Shown here piece by piece: positions 14,475-21,746 of a DNA stretch of 23,817 nt. Numbering within the stretch: the first letter of the stretch is position 1; the number at the start of each line of letters is the position of its first letter. Both the position numbers and the translations under genes were made by a program. The notes below the pieces were generated by a model. The model was not told the DNA's origin. It was given only the letters and a program-made list of their open reading frames with translations, and made no database searches. The stretch comes from Cyanobacteria bacterium UBA1221. Its GTDB lineage: Bacteria; Cyanobacteriota; Vampirovibrionia; Gastranaerophilales; Gastranaerophilaceae. Where the stretch lies: positions 9,789 to 33,605 of the forward strand of contig DBXD01000090.1 of assembly GCA_002309425.1 (NCBI GenBank). Reading direction: 5' to 3'.

Positions 14475-14502
14475 AAAAGACCGATAAAACTATCGGTCTT
14501 TT
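14475..14502. terminator. Bidirectional terminator between prepilin operon and min operon
   Basis: AAAAGACCGATA (14475-14486) and TATCGGTCTTTT (14491-14502) form a perfect 12-bp stem with an AAAC loop. The A- and T-tracts at the two ends make it work in both directions. It ends minCDE transcription from the right and backs up the prepilin terminator from the left. A similar GATAGGTCTT at 14456-14465 can pair with AAGACC of the left arm, giving an alternative, weaker hairpin. Confidence 0.85.
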
Positions 14503-14526
14503 ATAAATTATTACTGATGTTTGCTT

Positions 14527-15147
14527 TTATTTTGATATCGCATCAACGGGTTTCTTTTCTTCCTTTTTCCCGGAAACGGATTCGTTACTTTTGTTTTGAG
14601 AACTGATAGGGCTCGAAACTACTGCCCCTACAAGTAAATCTTCGCTCTTTTCTAATTTTGACACTTCTTCCGTAATATCTCCGGACATAGTGTCCTCATC
14701 GTCAGTACTTGCCTCATTTTCTTCGGTCACTATTTCCTCTGTTTTACTTTCCGAGGATGAACTATCCTCAATTTCTGAGGATTCTTCAGCACTCTCAGCT
14801 TCCCGTTTAGCTTTTTCTTCGTCTTCTTTTGCCAAAATAGCTTCAATTTCAGACTCGTCTTTAGCTCTGACGACAGGGATTGACAACATCAATGCCATTT
14901 GAGTACCCTCTTGCTCAAAACCCAATTCTAACGCTTCTTTATCCATTTCTACGTATTTAGAAAGAAGTTCAATTAATTCTCTGCGCATTCTGTCCATAAG
15001 TTCAGGTGTTAAATTTGTTCTGTCCTGCATAAGGACGAATTTTAACCTGTTACATGCAACATCTTTTGCGCTTTCTTCTTCTTTCTTTTCTGCTTGGCGG
15101 AAGAAACCAAAAACTTTATTATATAAATCTGTGAATATATCTTTCAT
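14527..15147 (-). CDS. minE: Cell division topological specificity factor MinE, with long acidic C-terminal extension
   Basis: Residues 1-95 fit MinE: an N-terminal amphipathic membrane-targeting helix (FTDLYNKVFGFFRQ), the MinD-contact segment ACNRLKFVLMQDRTNLTPEL (31-50), and the dimerisation part through LMLSIPVVRA. MinE stimulates MinD ATPase at the membrane and confines MinC-MinD away from the division site. Typical MinE is 85-100 aa, whereas this one is 206 aa. Residues 96-206 are a low-complexity Glu/Ser/Lys-rich tail (for example AESAEESSEIEDSSSSESK) that is probably disordered. The start lies 3 bp after the minD stop, and its GGAGAAG ribosome-binding site sits in the end of minD, implying translational coupling. 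It is the last gene of minCDE. Confidence 0.93.
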   Translation of the reverse strand: MKDIFTDLYNKVFGFFRQAEKKEEESAKDVACNRLKFVLMQDRTNLTPELMDRMRRELIELLSKYVEMDKEALELGFEQEGTQMALMLSIPVVRAKDESEIEAILAKEDEEKAKREAESAEESSEIEDSSSSESKTEEIVTEENEASTDDEDTMSGDITEEVSKLEKSEDLLVGAVVSSPISSQNKSNESVSGKKEEKKPVDAISK

Positions 15148-15150
15148 TTC

Positions 15151-16056
15151 TTACTTCTCCTTACCAAACAAGCCTGTGAAAAATTTTTTAACTTTCCCGA
15201 CCATGCTTGTATCTGATTCTAAATTCAGGAAAGGAACATCTTCGCCAAGTATTCTTCTTGCAACGTTTGCATAGGCTTGGCCTGCTAATGATTTTTCATC
15301 ATTAACTATCGGTTCCCCTTTGTTTGTAGAAGTAATAATTCCCGAATCTTCAGGGATTATACCGATAATTGGTGTTGATAATATTTCAGAAACATCTTCA
15401 ACACTCATCATATCATTTGTTGCTATCATACTTGGTCTTACTCTGTTGACGAGCAGTTTATAAGATTTAATTTCTTCTTTTGCTTCCAAAAGGCCGATAA
15501 TTCTGTCTGCATCACGGACAGCAGACATTTCGGGAGTAGTAACAACAATAGCTTCGGAAGCTCCTGCAACAGCGTTTTGAAAACCCTGTTCAATACCGGC
15601 AGGACAATCGACAAGAATAAAGTCAAAATCTTTTTGAAGCTGAGAACAAATGTCTTTCAGCTGGTCTTCCGTAACTGCGGTTTTATCTCTTGTTTGTGCA
15701 GCAGCAAGCAGACATAAGTTTGGATTCTTTTTGTCTTTAACAAGAGCTTGCTTTAATTTGCATCGTTCTTCAACGACATCAACAATTGTGTAAACAATTC
15801 TGTTTTCTAATCCGAGTAATAAGTCTAAATTTCTTAATCCCAGGTCTGTATCAATCATTACAACCTTTTTGCCTGCTCTTGCAAGTGCAGTACCAATATT
15901 GGCGTTAGTTGTAGTTTTTCCTACACCGCCTTTGCCGGAGGTTATGACAATAACCCTGCCGCGTGCTATATCCCGGTCTTTAGATTGTTCCTTGGGTTGA
16001 TTTTTAATTTCTTCGTTTTTTTCTTCTATTAATGCTGTCATATTTTTCTTCTCCAT
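15151..16056 (-). CDS. minD: Septum site-determining ATPase MinD
   Basis: This is a 301-aa ParA/MinD-type ATPase. The deviant Walker A motif KGGVGKTT is at 42-49 (signature Lys42), followed by DTDLGLRNLDLLLGLENRIVY and DFILVDCPAGIEQGF (Walker B), all typical of MinD. The C-terminal 17 residues (285-301, MVGKVKKFFTGLFGKEK) form the amphipathic membrane-targeting helix. ATP-bound MinD dimerises on the membrane and recruits MinC. Compared with common MinD proteins it has about 30 extra charged residues before the first strand. The ATG overlaps the minC stop by one base (TAATG), so the two are translationally coupled. An internal ATG at codon 6 could be an alternative start and would not remove most of the extension. 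Confidence 0.97.
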   Translation of the reverse strand: MEKKNMTALIEEKNEEIKNQPKEQSKDRDIARGRVIVITSGKGGVGKTTTNANIGTALARAGKKVVMIDTDLGLRNLDLLLGLENRIVYTIVDVVEERCKLKQALVKDKKNPNLCLLAAAQTRDKTAVTEDQLKDICSQLQKDFDFILVDCPAGIEQGFQNAVAGASEAIVVTTPEMSAVRDADRIIGLLEAKEEIKSYKLLVNRVRPSMIATNDMMSVEDVSEILSTPIIGIIPEDSGIITSTNKGEPIVNDEKSLAGQAYANVARRILGEDVPFLNLESDTSMVGKVKKFFTGLFGKEK

Positions 16057-16955
16057 TACGCTTCCCGAAGTTTGTATATTAAAATGTGATTTTTTGTAAC
16101 TCTTGCTTCTTCCGGTATATATGAATCGGTTCTGTGGATATACGGCGTATTTACAGTATCAGGACGACGTGCATATATATTTCCTATTCTTATTTGTATA
16201 GCATTTAGTTTTAATGCTCTGATTCTTGAGTATGTGTTGCCGTCAGAACCTGCATGTGCGATACCACCGAGAACACCCCATACAGTTATGTCCCCTTTTG
16301 CTATAACTTCAGCACCGGGATTTACATCGCCTATAATAACAATGTTTCCGTCTGAAGAAATGCTCTGCCCGGAACGAAGTGTTCTGTTTATGTATAGAGT
16401 CGGCAGTTTTTCCGCTTCTCTTGCATAAGTATTTACATCCTCATTCAGAGTTGAGTCGTCAAAAGATACGACCTCAATATCATCACAGTTTAAAGTTGAA
16501 TCATCCGTTACCTCAGTTGAAACAAAGCCTTCGGTGTCTGCTTGTGTGTTCTCGGGCTTGAAATCTTCACTGTAATCGTCCCCGAATATTTTATCCAACG
16601 CCGTAGCAATTTCGTGATTTACCGCAACATTTTGTTCATTTGTATCATTAATATTCAAAGCCGGAATGTTTGCACTGACTTCAGAAATACTGATACCCAA
16701 ATCTTGTGCGGAGGCTGCCGTAATATCAGAGTTTGTTGAGATAAACTCAATCTTTGAATCCATATTCTCAACGAGAGCCTTAATGCTTACAAGTTCCTGT
16801 TCCGAAAGATTAATATCTCCCAGTTTAATACAAATGTTCTTGTTCTTGGCTTCAGGCATGTCAAGAATTTTACTTAACCCGTAAATTACCTCCGACAATC
16901 TTGTTGAATGGGCTAAGTCGACAATGAACCCGTTTTCTACATATCCCTTTTCCAT
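16056..16955 (-). CDS. minC: Septum site-determining protein MinC
   Basis: This is a 299-aa FtsZ-assembly inhibitor. The C-terminal beta-helix domain (about 187-270) is clear: LRSGQSISSDGNIVIIGDVN, PGAEVIAKGDITVWGVLGGI and AHAG, followed by ALKLNAIQIRIGN. This domain dimerises and binds MinD. The N-terminal 1-85 has the alternating pattern of a MinC N-domain, but with weak motif conservation. Between them lies a long acidic linker (about 95-183, many Asp/Glu/Thr/Ser), longer than in enterobacterial MinC. A good ribosome-binding site (AGGAAGGA) precedes the ATG. It is the first gene of the minC-minD-minE operon and converges with no neighbour; the wall hydrolase upstream reads in the same direction. 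Confidence 0.93.
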   Translation of the reverse strand: MEKGYVENGFIVDLAHSTRLSEVIYGLSKILDMPEAKNKNICIKLGDINLSEQELVSIKALVENMDSKIEFISTNSDITAASAQDLGISISEVSANIPALNINDTNEQNVAVNHEIATALDKIFGDDYSEDFKPENTQADTEGFVSTEVTDDSTLNCDDIEVVSFDDSTLNEDVNTYAREAEKLPTLYINRTLRSGQSISSDGNIVIIGDVNPGAEVIAKGDITVWGVLGGIAHAGSDGNTYSRIRALKLNAIQIRIGNIYARRPDTVNTPYIHRTDSYIPEEARVTKNHILIYKLREA

Positions 16956-16990
16956 TAGTTTTCCTTCCTGAACATAAAGTTTCTGGAAAA

Positions 16991-17019
16991 AGCATACCTA
17001 AAAAATTTTTTCTAATCAA
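16991..17019 (-). promoter_or_regulatory. Putative promoter of the minCDE operon
   Basis: On the minus strand TTGATT (17019-17014) and TATGCT (16996-16991) are separated by exactly 17 bp in the 103-bp spacer upstream of minC. This would give a leader of about 30 nt including the AGGAAGGA ribosome-binding site. Confidence 0.5.
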
Positions 17020-17058
17020 CGGAATATTGAGAATTGTTGCGAAGATAAGAGAATTTTT

Positions 17059-18183
17059 CTAAACAAAATTATTATTGTAAATATTGCTTACTCTATTTGC
17101 CCATTGGCTGTTTTCTTTCTTCTTATCTGTTGGGTCGCTGGGAGGACAATATTTTAGACCGATTTGTGATATTGTTGTTTTCCCTTTATCAATATATCCT
17201 GATTTTAAGAATCTTGCTATATGCATGATACAATCTTCTACACTATCGTAACTTTGAAATTCGTATTTGCCCGGAATTCTTACCCCGCCTACATTATTCT
17301 TGTTCTTTGCAATGTCGCTTGTCCCATTTGCGCTCTCCAACTTGCAAATAGATGCCAAAAATGCTGCGTTTATACCATATTTTTCCTGAGCTTTCATAAA
17401 CACGCTGCCCATATTTTCCAATACCCCTCCGAGGTGCGCATTAAGGTCTTCCGCAGTGCCGGTGTACAGAACTGTTACATCCATATTTACCCCTTTTGCA
17501 TTATTGGCCGTTACTTCAGCACTATTCCCGGTATTGCCCGTTTTTCCTGTATTGCCTGTTGTGGTTTTGTTCGGATTGCTTGTCCCTGTCGTCTTGTGCG
17601 AGGATGTTCCCTTATTTGGGTCCGTTTGAGCCGGCAGACGACCTTGCTTTGCAAGCCAGTTCAGATATGCCATTTCTCGCATCGATGGGCCGTAACCATT
17701 CTCTGTTATTGTAGGCAGAGTAGTTAAATCACTACCGTATCTTGGATTTTTTGCAGGGTCTCCTCTCCAAGCAGCCTGAGGTGCTGCAAGCATTAAATTA
17801 ATATAATTCATCAATTCGCCTGTTGACGGTCTTTGAGGGGACTGCGTAAAAATGTTATCCGGATTCGTTTCTGCAAAACTCGGCATTCTTACCATTTTCT
17901 GAGGCTCTCCGCCGTAGTATCCTCTGTAATAGCCTGTGGAATCGTTTATAGGCATACTTGTTATTAAATTTCCGACTCTTGTGTCGAAGCAATTTTGTCC
18001 GCTGTTTCCAATATATGAACCTGAACTGCCCGGGTAAACTGATGTGTATATTGAATTGTTACTGACAGAAGCTCTTGGTGCAAAAGCATTGTATATCGAA
18101 TTCAAAAGAGCCGAGCCGAAGTACAATTGTGTCATAAAGTTATTATAAAAACCACCATAAGGATACATACCACATATAACCAT
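17059..18183 (-). CDS. Glucosaminidase-domain (GH73-like) cell-wall hydrolase
   Basis: The C-terminal domain (about 245-372) reads as a lysozyme-like endo-beta-N-acetylglucosaminidase, which cleaves peptidoglycan glycan strands. LGGVLENMGSVFMKAQEKYG and INAAFLASICKLESANGTS contain the probable catalytic Glu283. NNVGGVR and the final WANRVSNIY also match. Residues 1-180 are Tyr/Asn/Gly/Pro-rich with no domain I recognise, and 190-225 is a Thr/Gly/Asn linker with repeated TGNTGKTGNTGN. No classical signal peptide is seen: the N-terminus MVICGMYPYGGFYNN lacks a basic region and a long hydrophobic core. The start is supported by AAGGGG about 10 nt upstream. It sits just upstream of minCDE on the same strand but has its own promoter and a 103-bp gap, so a link with division is only suggestive. 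Confidence 0.8.
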   Translation of the reverse strand: MVICGMYPYGGFYNNFMTQLYFGSALLNSIYNAFAPRASVSNNSIYTSVYPGSSGSYIGNSGQNCFDTRVGNLITSMPINDSTGYYRGYYGGEPQKMVRMPSFAETNPDNIFTQSPQRPSTGELMNYINLMLAAPQAAWRGDPAKNPRYGSDLTTLPTITENGYGPSMREMAYLNWLAKQGRLPAQTDPNKGTSSHKTTGTSNPNKTTTGNTGKTGNTGNSAEVTANNAKGVNMDVTVLYTGTAEDLNAHLGGVLENMGSVFMKAQEKYGINAAFLASICKLESANGTSDIAKNKNNVGGVRIPGKYEFQSYDSVEDCIMHIARFLKSGYIDKGKTTISQIGLKYCPPSDPTDKKKENSQWANRVSNIYNNNFV

Positions 18184-18203
18184 TTTAATTTAACCCCTTA
18201 CCT

Positions 18204-18231
18204 TATATATATAAAGTTTTTTTTATTTCAA
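18204..18231 (-). promoter_or_regulatory. Putative promoter of the wall-hydrolase gene
   Basis: On the minus strand TTGAAA (18231-18226) and TATATA (18209-18204) are spaced 16 bp apart, just upstream of AAGGGG and the ATG at 18183. Confidence 0.45.
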
Positions 18232-18247
18232 AAATTGCTATTTTTAT

Positions 18248-18292
18248 AAAAGTGTAAATAAATCTTAACAAAACAAAATGCGTTACACTTTT
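18248..18292. promoter_or_regulatory. Widely spaced inverted repeat upstream of the NrtR-like gene
   Basis: Perfect 10-bp arms AAAAGTGTAA (18248-18257) and TTACACTTTT (18283-18292) lie 25 bp apart, 35 bp centre to centre. The right arm ends 5 bp before the TATAAT at 18298-18303. It lies in the divergent spacer between the hydrolase and the regulator, so it is a good candidate operator for autoregulation by the downstream winged-helix protein. It could also affect the hydrolase promoter. Confidence 0.45.
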
Positions 18293-18297
18293 TATTT

Positions 18298-18303
18298 TAT
18301 AAT
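18298..18303 (+). promoter_or_regulatory. -10 element (TATAAT) of the NrtR-like/secG/SDR unit
   Basis: A perfect TATAAT lies 20 bp before the ATG at 18324. No good -35 hexamer is present 16-18 bp upstream, which would fit a promoter that depends on a regulator bound to the inverted repeat just upstream. Confidence 0.5.
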
Positions 18304-18323
18304 GAGATAAAGGGTAGAGAATT

Positions 18324-19010
18324 ATGTTTAATGAAACCAAAACACATGAAATTACTGTTGACGTTGTTATTCTGACGTTAATTAATAATTCTATTCAGGT
18401 GTTGCTAATAAAAAGGGAAAATGAACCGTTTAAAGATAAATGGGCAATTCCCGGAGGTTACGTTAGACTGAGCGAAAATTTGGATCAGGCCGCATTAAGA
18501 GTCTTAAAAGAGAGAACGAATGTAGATAATATCTATTTGGAGCAATTGTATACATTTGGTGATCCGCTAAGACACCCTAATTCAAGGGTTATTACATGTG
18601 CGTATTTTGCGTTGGTCCGGGCAGAGGACATAAAGGTAATTTCTACAACGGAATTAGGTTGGCACAAGATTTCGGATTTACCTCCGATGGCATTCGACCA
18701 CAAAGAAATTATACAGTATTCTCTGAAAAGAACCAGAGAAAGGCTTGAAATCTGTCCTGTCGCTTATCAGCTTTTGAACGAAAAGTTTACACTTACCGAA
18801 ATGCAAAAAGCATATGAGCTCATAATGGGCAAAGAACTGGACAAGCGTAATTTCAGGAAAAAAGCGCTTGCAACCGACGGGCTGATTGAACTCAATGAAT
18901 ATACCAAATCATCCTCAAAACGCCCCGCAAGATTATACACGTTTGAAAATATAAAGTTAAATTCAAAACGTGCACATTTTATTTCAAATAAAAAGGAGAA
19001 AAAGTCATAA
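18324..19010 (+). CDS. NrtR-like transcriptional regulator (degenerate Nudix domain plus winged helix)
   Basis: Residues about 8-140 form a Nudix fold, with WAIPGGYVRLSENLDQAALR ending in VLKERT at the Nudix box (about 45-67). The consensus GX5EX7REUXEEXGU is broken: REUXEE reads RVLKER, losing two metal-binding Glu. A winged-helix DNA-binding region follows (about 143-215), with the NrtR-typical LDKRNFRKK. In NrtR proteins the Nudix domain senses ADP-ribose or related compounds and the winged helix represses NAD-metabolism genes. Here the next gene, 1 bp downstream, is secG, not a NAD gene, so the regulon is unclear. AAAGGG precedes the ATG. Confidence 0.85.
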   Translation: MFNETKTHEITVDVVILTLINNSIQVLLIKRENEPFKDKWAIPGGYVRLSENLDQAALRVLKERTNVDNIYLEQLYTFGDPLRHPNSRVITCAYFALVRAEDIKVISTTELGWHKISDLPPMAFDHKEIIQYSLKRTRERLEICPVAYQLLNEKFTLTEMQKAYELIMGKELDKRNFRKKALATDGLIELNEYTKSSSKRPARLYTFENIKLNSKRAHFISNKKEKKS

Positions 19011-19011
19011 C

Positions 19012-19236
19012 ATGTTAAAATTTGTTTGGTCAATAGATATTATTTCAGCTTTTTTGTTGATAGTATTAATACTTATGCATTCCCCGAAAGGTGATGGAAT
19101 TGCCGGAATCGGCGGAGCTTCTCAGCTCTTTTCATCCCAAAAAAGTGCGGAAAAAGGCCTGAATAAACTTACAGCAATTGTTGCGATTGTATTTTTGGTT
19201 GCAACTTTTCTGCTTGGTTTCGGCTTTGTTAAATAA
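19012..19236 (+). CDS. secG: Protein translocase subunit SecG
   Basis: This 74-aa protein has two membrane helices (about 5-22 and 51-72) joined by LMHSPKGDGIAGIGGASQLF, the family pattern with its conserved Gly-rich and GGxxQLF-like segment. SecG assists SecYE in protein export at the inner membrane. The start is ATG 19012: the protein then has the usual SecG length (about 70-80 aa), and the upstream extension to GTG 18970 would overlap the NrtR-like gene and be atypical. AAGGAG lies 13 nt upstream, a long spacing, and the ATG is 1 bp after the previous stop, so translational coupling is likely. Confidence 0.93.
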   Translation: MLKFVWSIDIISAFLLIVLILMHSPKGDGIAGIGGASQLFSSQKSAEKGLNKLTAIVAIVFLVATFLLGFGFVK

Positions 19237-19251
19237 GTGAGCAGGTCGAAA

Positions 19252-19953
19252 ATGAATATACTTGTTACAGGTGCAACGGGCGGTATCGGCGGTGCTATAT
19301 GTAAGGAATTAAAATCTGTCGGTAATGTTTATGCGACAGGAAGGGGTATGGAACGATTAAAACGGCTTGACGTTTCCGAGTACTGCGCTTGTGATATTGC
19401 TGAGGACACAGAGCCTCTTATTGCTTTTATAAAACAAAACGATATTGATGTTCTTATAAACAATGCGGGAGAATACATTTGTCATAACATTGAAGATATT
19501 AGATATACGGATATGGACAGATTGTTTAAAGTAAATCTTATATCCCCTGTTACGCTTATATCTGCCGCAATACCCAATATGAAAAATAATAATTGGGGAA
19601 GAATTATAAATATTGGTTCTATATCAGGGGTAATGGGAGAAGCGTACGCAAGTGTGTATTCTTCATCAAAATCCGGTCTTATAGGACTGACAAAATCACT
19701 TGCTCTGGAGCTTGCCCAAAACAACATAACAGTAAACGTTATTAATCCCGGGTGGGTTGATACAAAGTTAGGCAGAGAGTCTGTAGAGGATAGTGAATTT
19801 TCTGAAGAAGAAATTTTAAGCATTGTTCCTCAGAAGAGATATGTTACGCCCGAAGAGGTAGCAAAACTTGTCAGATACCTTATATCTGATGATGCAAGAG
19901 GAATTACAGGACAAAGTATAAACTTGTGTGCGGGTATGACTGTCGGCTTTTAG
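19252..19953 (+). CDS. Short-chain dehydrogenase/reductase, FabG-like
   Basis: This is a 233-aa classical SDR with a Rossmann fold. It has TGATGGIG (6-13, cofactor binding), D48 in ACDI, NNAG (70-73), Asn95, Ser123 and YxxxK (Tyr136, Lys140), with the usual 13-residue spacing between Ser and Tyr, and NPGWVDT after the active site. These are the catalytic Asn-Ser-Tyr-Lys residues of NAD(P)H-dependent carbonyl reductases. FabG (3-oxoacyl-ACP reductase) is the closest familiar pattern, but no fatty-acid genes are adjacent and the substrate cannot be told. I chose ATG 19252: a GTG at 19237 just after the secG stop would add five residues and has no ribosome-binding site. It is probably co-transcribed with secG. 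Confidence 0.85.
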   Translation: MNILVTGATGGIGGAICKELKSVGNVYATGRGMERLKRLDVSEYCACDIAEDTEPLIAFIKQNDIDVLINNAGEYICHNIEDIRYTDMDRLFKVNLISPVTLISAAIPNMKNNNWGRIINIGSISGVMGEAYASVYSSSKSGLIGLTKSLALELAQNNITVNVINPGWVDTKLGRESVEDSEFSEEEILSIVPQKRYVTPEEVAKLVRYLISDDARGITGQSINLCAGMTVGF

Positions 19954-19972
19954 TTGTATTAGCCTAATTTCA

Positions 19973-21706
19973 TTACATTTTTTCAGGCGCCGTAACTCCA
20001 AGCAAATCAAGAGCATTGTTAAGAACCTTTTTGACGGCAATAACTACTGCCAAACGGGCTTTCATTAATTCTTTATCCTCGGATATTACTCTGTTTGCAT
20101 TATAGAAGGAATGGAATTCACTCGCCAATTCCTGAACATACCTGCATATTGTATAAACCTGCCTTGTTTCTGCGGAAGTTTTTATCATAGACTTAAATTC
20201 TTCAAGTTTTAATATAAGTTGTTTTGCCGTATCTAATGTCGGGACAACAACATCAGCAGAATAATTATTATAAAATTTTTCAAATTCTTCTTTTTTCATC
20301 GGGGCAGGTGTTTTATCCCCAGTTTGGGAATTTATTTTATCTTCAACCGCATTTCTTAATATGGAACAAGCCCTTGCGTGTGCATATTGAACATAAAATA
20401 CGGGATTTTCATCGCTGTTTGTTTTTGCTAACTCTATATCAAAATCCAATGTTGTATCAATGTTTCTCATTGACATCCAGAATCGGGTCGCATCAACTCC
20501 GACTTCATCAACTAAATCTTCAAGGGTAACCATATTCTTACGTTTGCCCATTCTGACTTCGTTTCCGTTAATTACAAGATTTACAAGTTGCCCCAATAAT
20601 ACTTCAAGTTTATCAGGGTCATATCCCAGAGCTTCTAATGAGGCTTTGACCCTTGCAACATATCCGTGATGGTCTGCACCCCAAATATCTATCATCCTGT
20701 CAAAACCTCTTTCCAGTTTATCTGCGTGGTATGCAATATCCGCAGTTAAGTAGGTGTTTGAACCGTCAACCTTTTTTATTACCCTGTCCTGATCATCACC
20801 AAAAGCGGAGGATTTAAACCAGGTTGCTCCGTCTTTTTCGTATATATTACCTGATTTTACAAGTTTTTCAACATAATGTGCAACTTTTCCGGATTCGTGC
20901 AGAGTAAGCTCGGAATAAAAATTATCAAAATGTACTCTCAGTTTATCCAGGAGTTTTCTTTGTACTTTTTCTTCATATTCTTTTGCCAAATCACAGTATT
21001 TTGATAAATCAATTCTATCAGCATCAGATGCTGTTTTAATATCAGGATAAAGACTTAAAAAGGCTTTTGCAACAGGGATTAAATAATCTCCGGGATAATA
21101 ATTTTTTCTTTCTTCTTCGTCTTGAGGAAAGTCTATTTCTTCCCCAAGCTCCTGCTTTACTCTTATTACTAAAGAATTCCCCAATTTTTGGATTTGAGAG
21201 CCTGCATCATTGATGTAAAACTCCTGATAAACTTCATGCCCGTAAAACTTCAACAGATTTGCCAAAACAGAGCCCATTGCAGCCCATCTTCCGTGTCCGA
21301 TGTGAAAAGGTCCTGTCGGATTAGCGGAAATATATTCCAGTATTATTTTTTCTGTTTTTACATTTTCAGGACGGCCAAACACTTTACCTTTGTCAAAAAT
21401 TTCTTTAATTGTATTTTTTAAAAGAGTTTTACCTGTTTTAAAATTTATAAATCCTGCTACAACCGTATAGTCATTATCTTCTTTGTCAACAAATTCAAGT
21501 ATATTATTTGCAATTTGCGGGGGGGCAATTTTTGCGTATCTTGCAAGAGAAGATACATTGATTGCGAAATCTCCGAAATCAAGATTTTTGGGGCGTTCGG
21601 TAATCAATGAACCTTTTTTATATTCTCTCATTTCTCCCAATTTGTTATTTTCTATCGCCTTTAATATCGCGTCTTCTATCTTATTTAAAAAATAATCTTT
21701 TATCAT
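19973..21706 (-). CDS. argS: Arginyl-tRNA synthetase
   Basis: This is a 577-aa class I aminoacyl-tRNA synthetase charging tRNA-Arg. It starts with the ArgRS-specific N-terminal tRNA-binding domain (about 1-105). EYISANPTGPFHIGHGRWAA carries the HIGH signature (135-138), and YINDAGSQIQKLG and IWGADHHGY are typical ArgRS blocks. The region normally holding KMSK reads MGKRKNM (386-392). Many ArgRS proteins lack a canonical KMSK, so this is not a defect. A DALR anticodon-binding domain (about 455-577) includes YVQYAHARACSILRN. GGAG is 9 nt from the ATG. It lies 40 bp after the MFS exporter gene on the same strand and converges with the SDR gene, 19 bp apart. Confidence 0.98.
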   Translation of the reverse strand: MIKDYFLNKIEDAILKAIENNKLGEMREYKKGSLITERPKNLDFGDFAINVSSLARYAKIAPPQIANNILEFVDKEDNDYTVVAGFINFKTGKTLLKNTIKEIFDKGKVFGRPENVKTEKIILEYISANPTGPFHIGHGRWAAMGSVLANLLKFYGHEVYQEFYINDAGSQIQKLGNSLVIRVKQELGEEIDFPQDEEERKNYYPGDYLIPVAKAFLSLYPDIKTASDADRIDLSKYCDLAKEYEEKVQRKLLDKLRVHFDNFYSELTLHESGKVAHYVEKLVKSGNIYEKDGATWFKSSAFGDDQDRVIKKVDGSNTYLTADIAYHADKLERGFDRMIDIWGADHHGYVARVKASLEALGYDPDKLEVLLGQLVNLVINGNEVRMGKRKNMVTLEDLVDEVGVDATRFWMSMRNIDTTLDFDIELAKTNSDENPVFYVQYAHARACSILRNAVEDKINSQTGDKTPAPMKKEEFEKFYNNYSADVVVPTLDTAKQLILKLEEFKSMIKTSAETRQVYTICRYVQELASEFHSFYNANRVISEDKELMKARLAVVIAVKKVLNNALDLLGVTAPEKM

Positions 21707-21746
21707 TTCCGTTTTCTCCTGTATTATGATTTTATCATAAACATAT

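Noticed and set aside
17221..17727. A 168-aa plus-strand ORF opposite the wall-hydrolase gene
   Set aside because: It is Cys/Ile-rich with no start signal, and it is antisense to the conserved glucosaminidase domain.
20513..20551. Loss of the KMSK motif in ArgRS as a sign of inactivity
   Set aside because: Many functional arginyl-tRNA synthetases lack a canonical KMSK; HIGH and the other blocks are intact.
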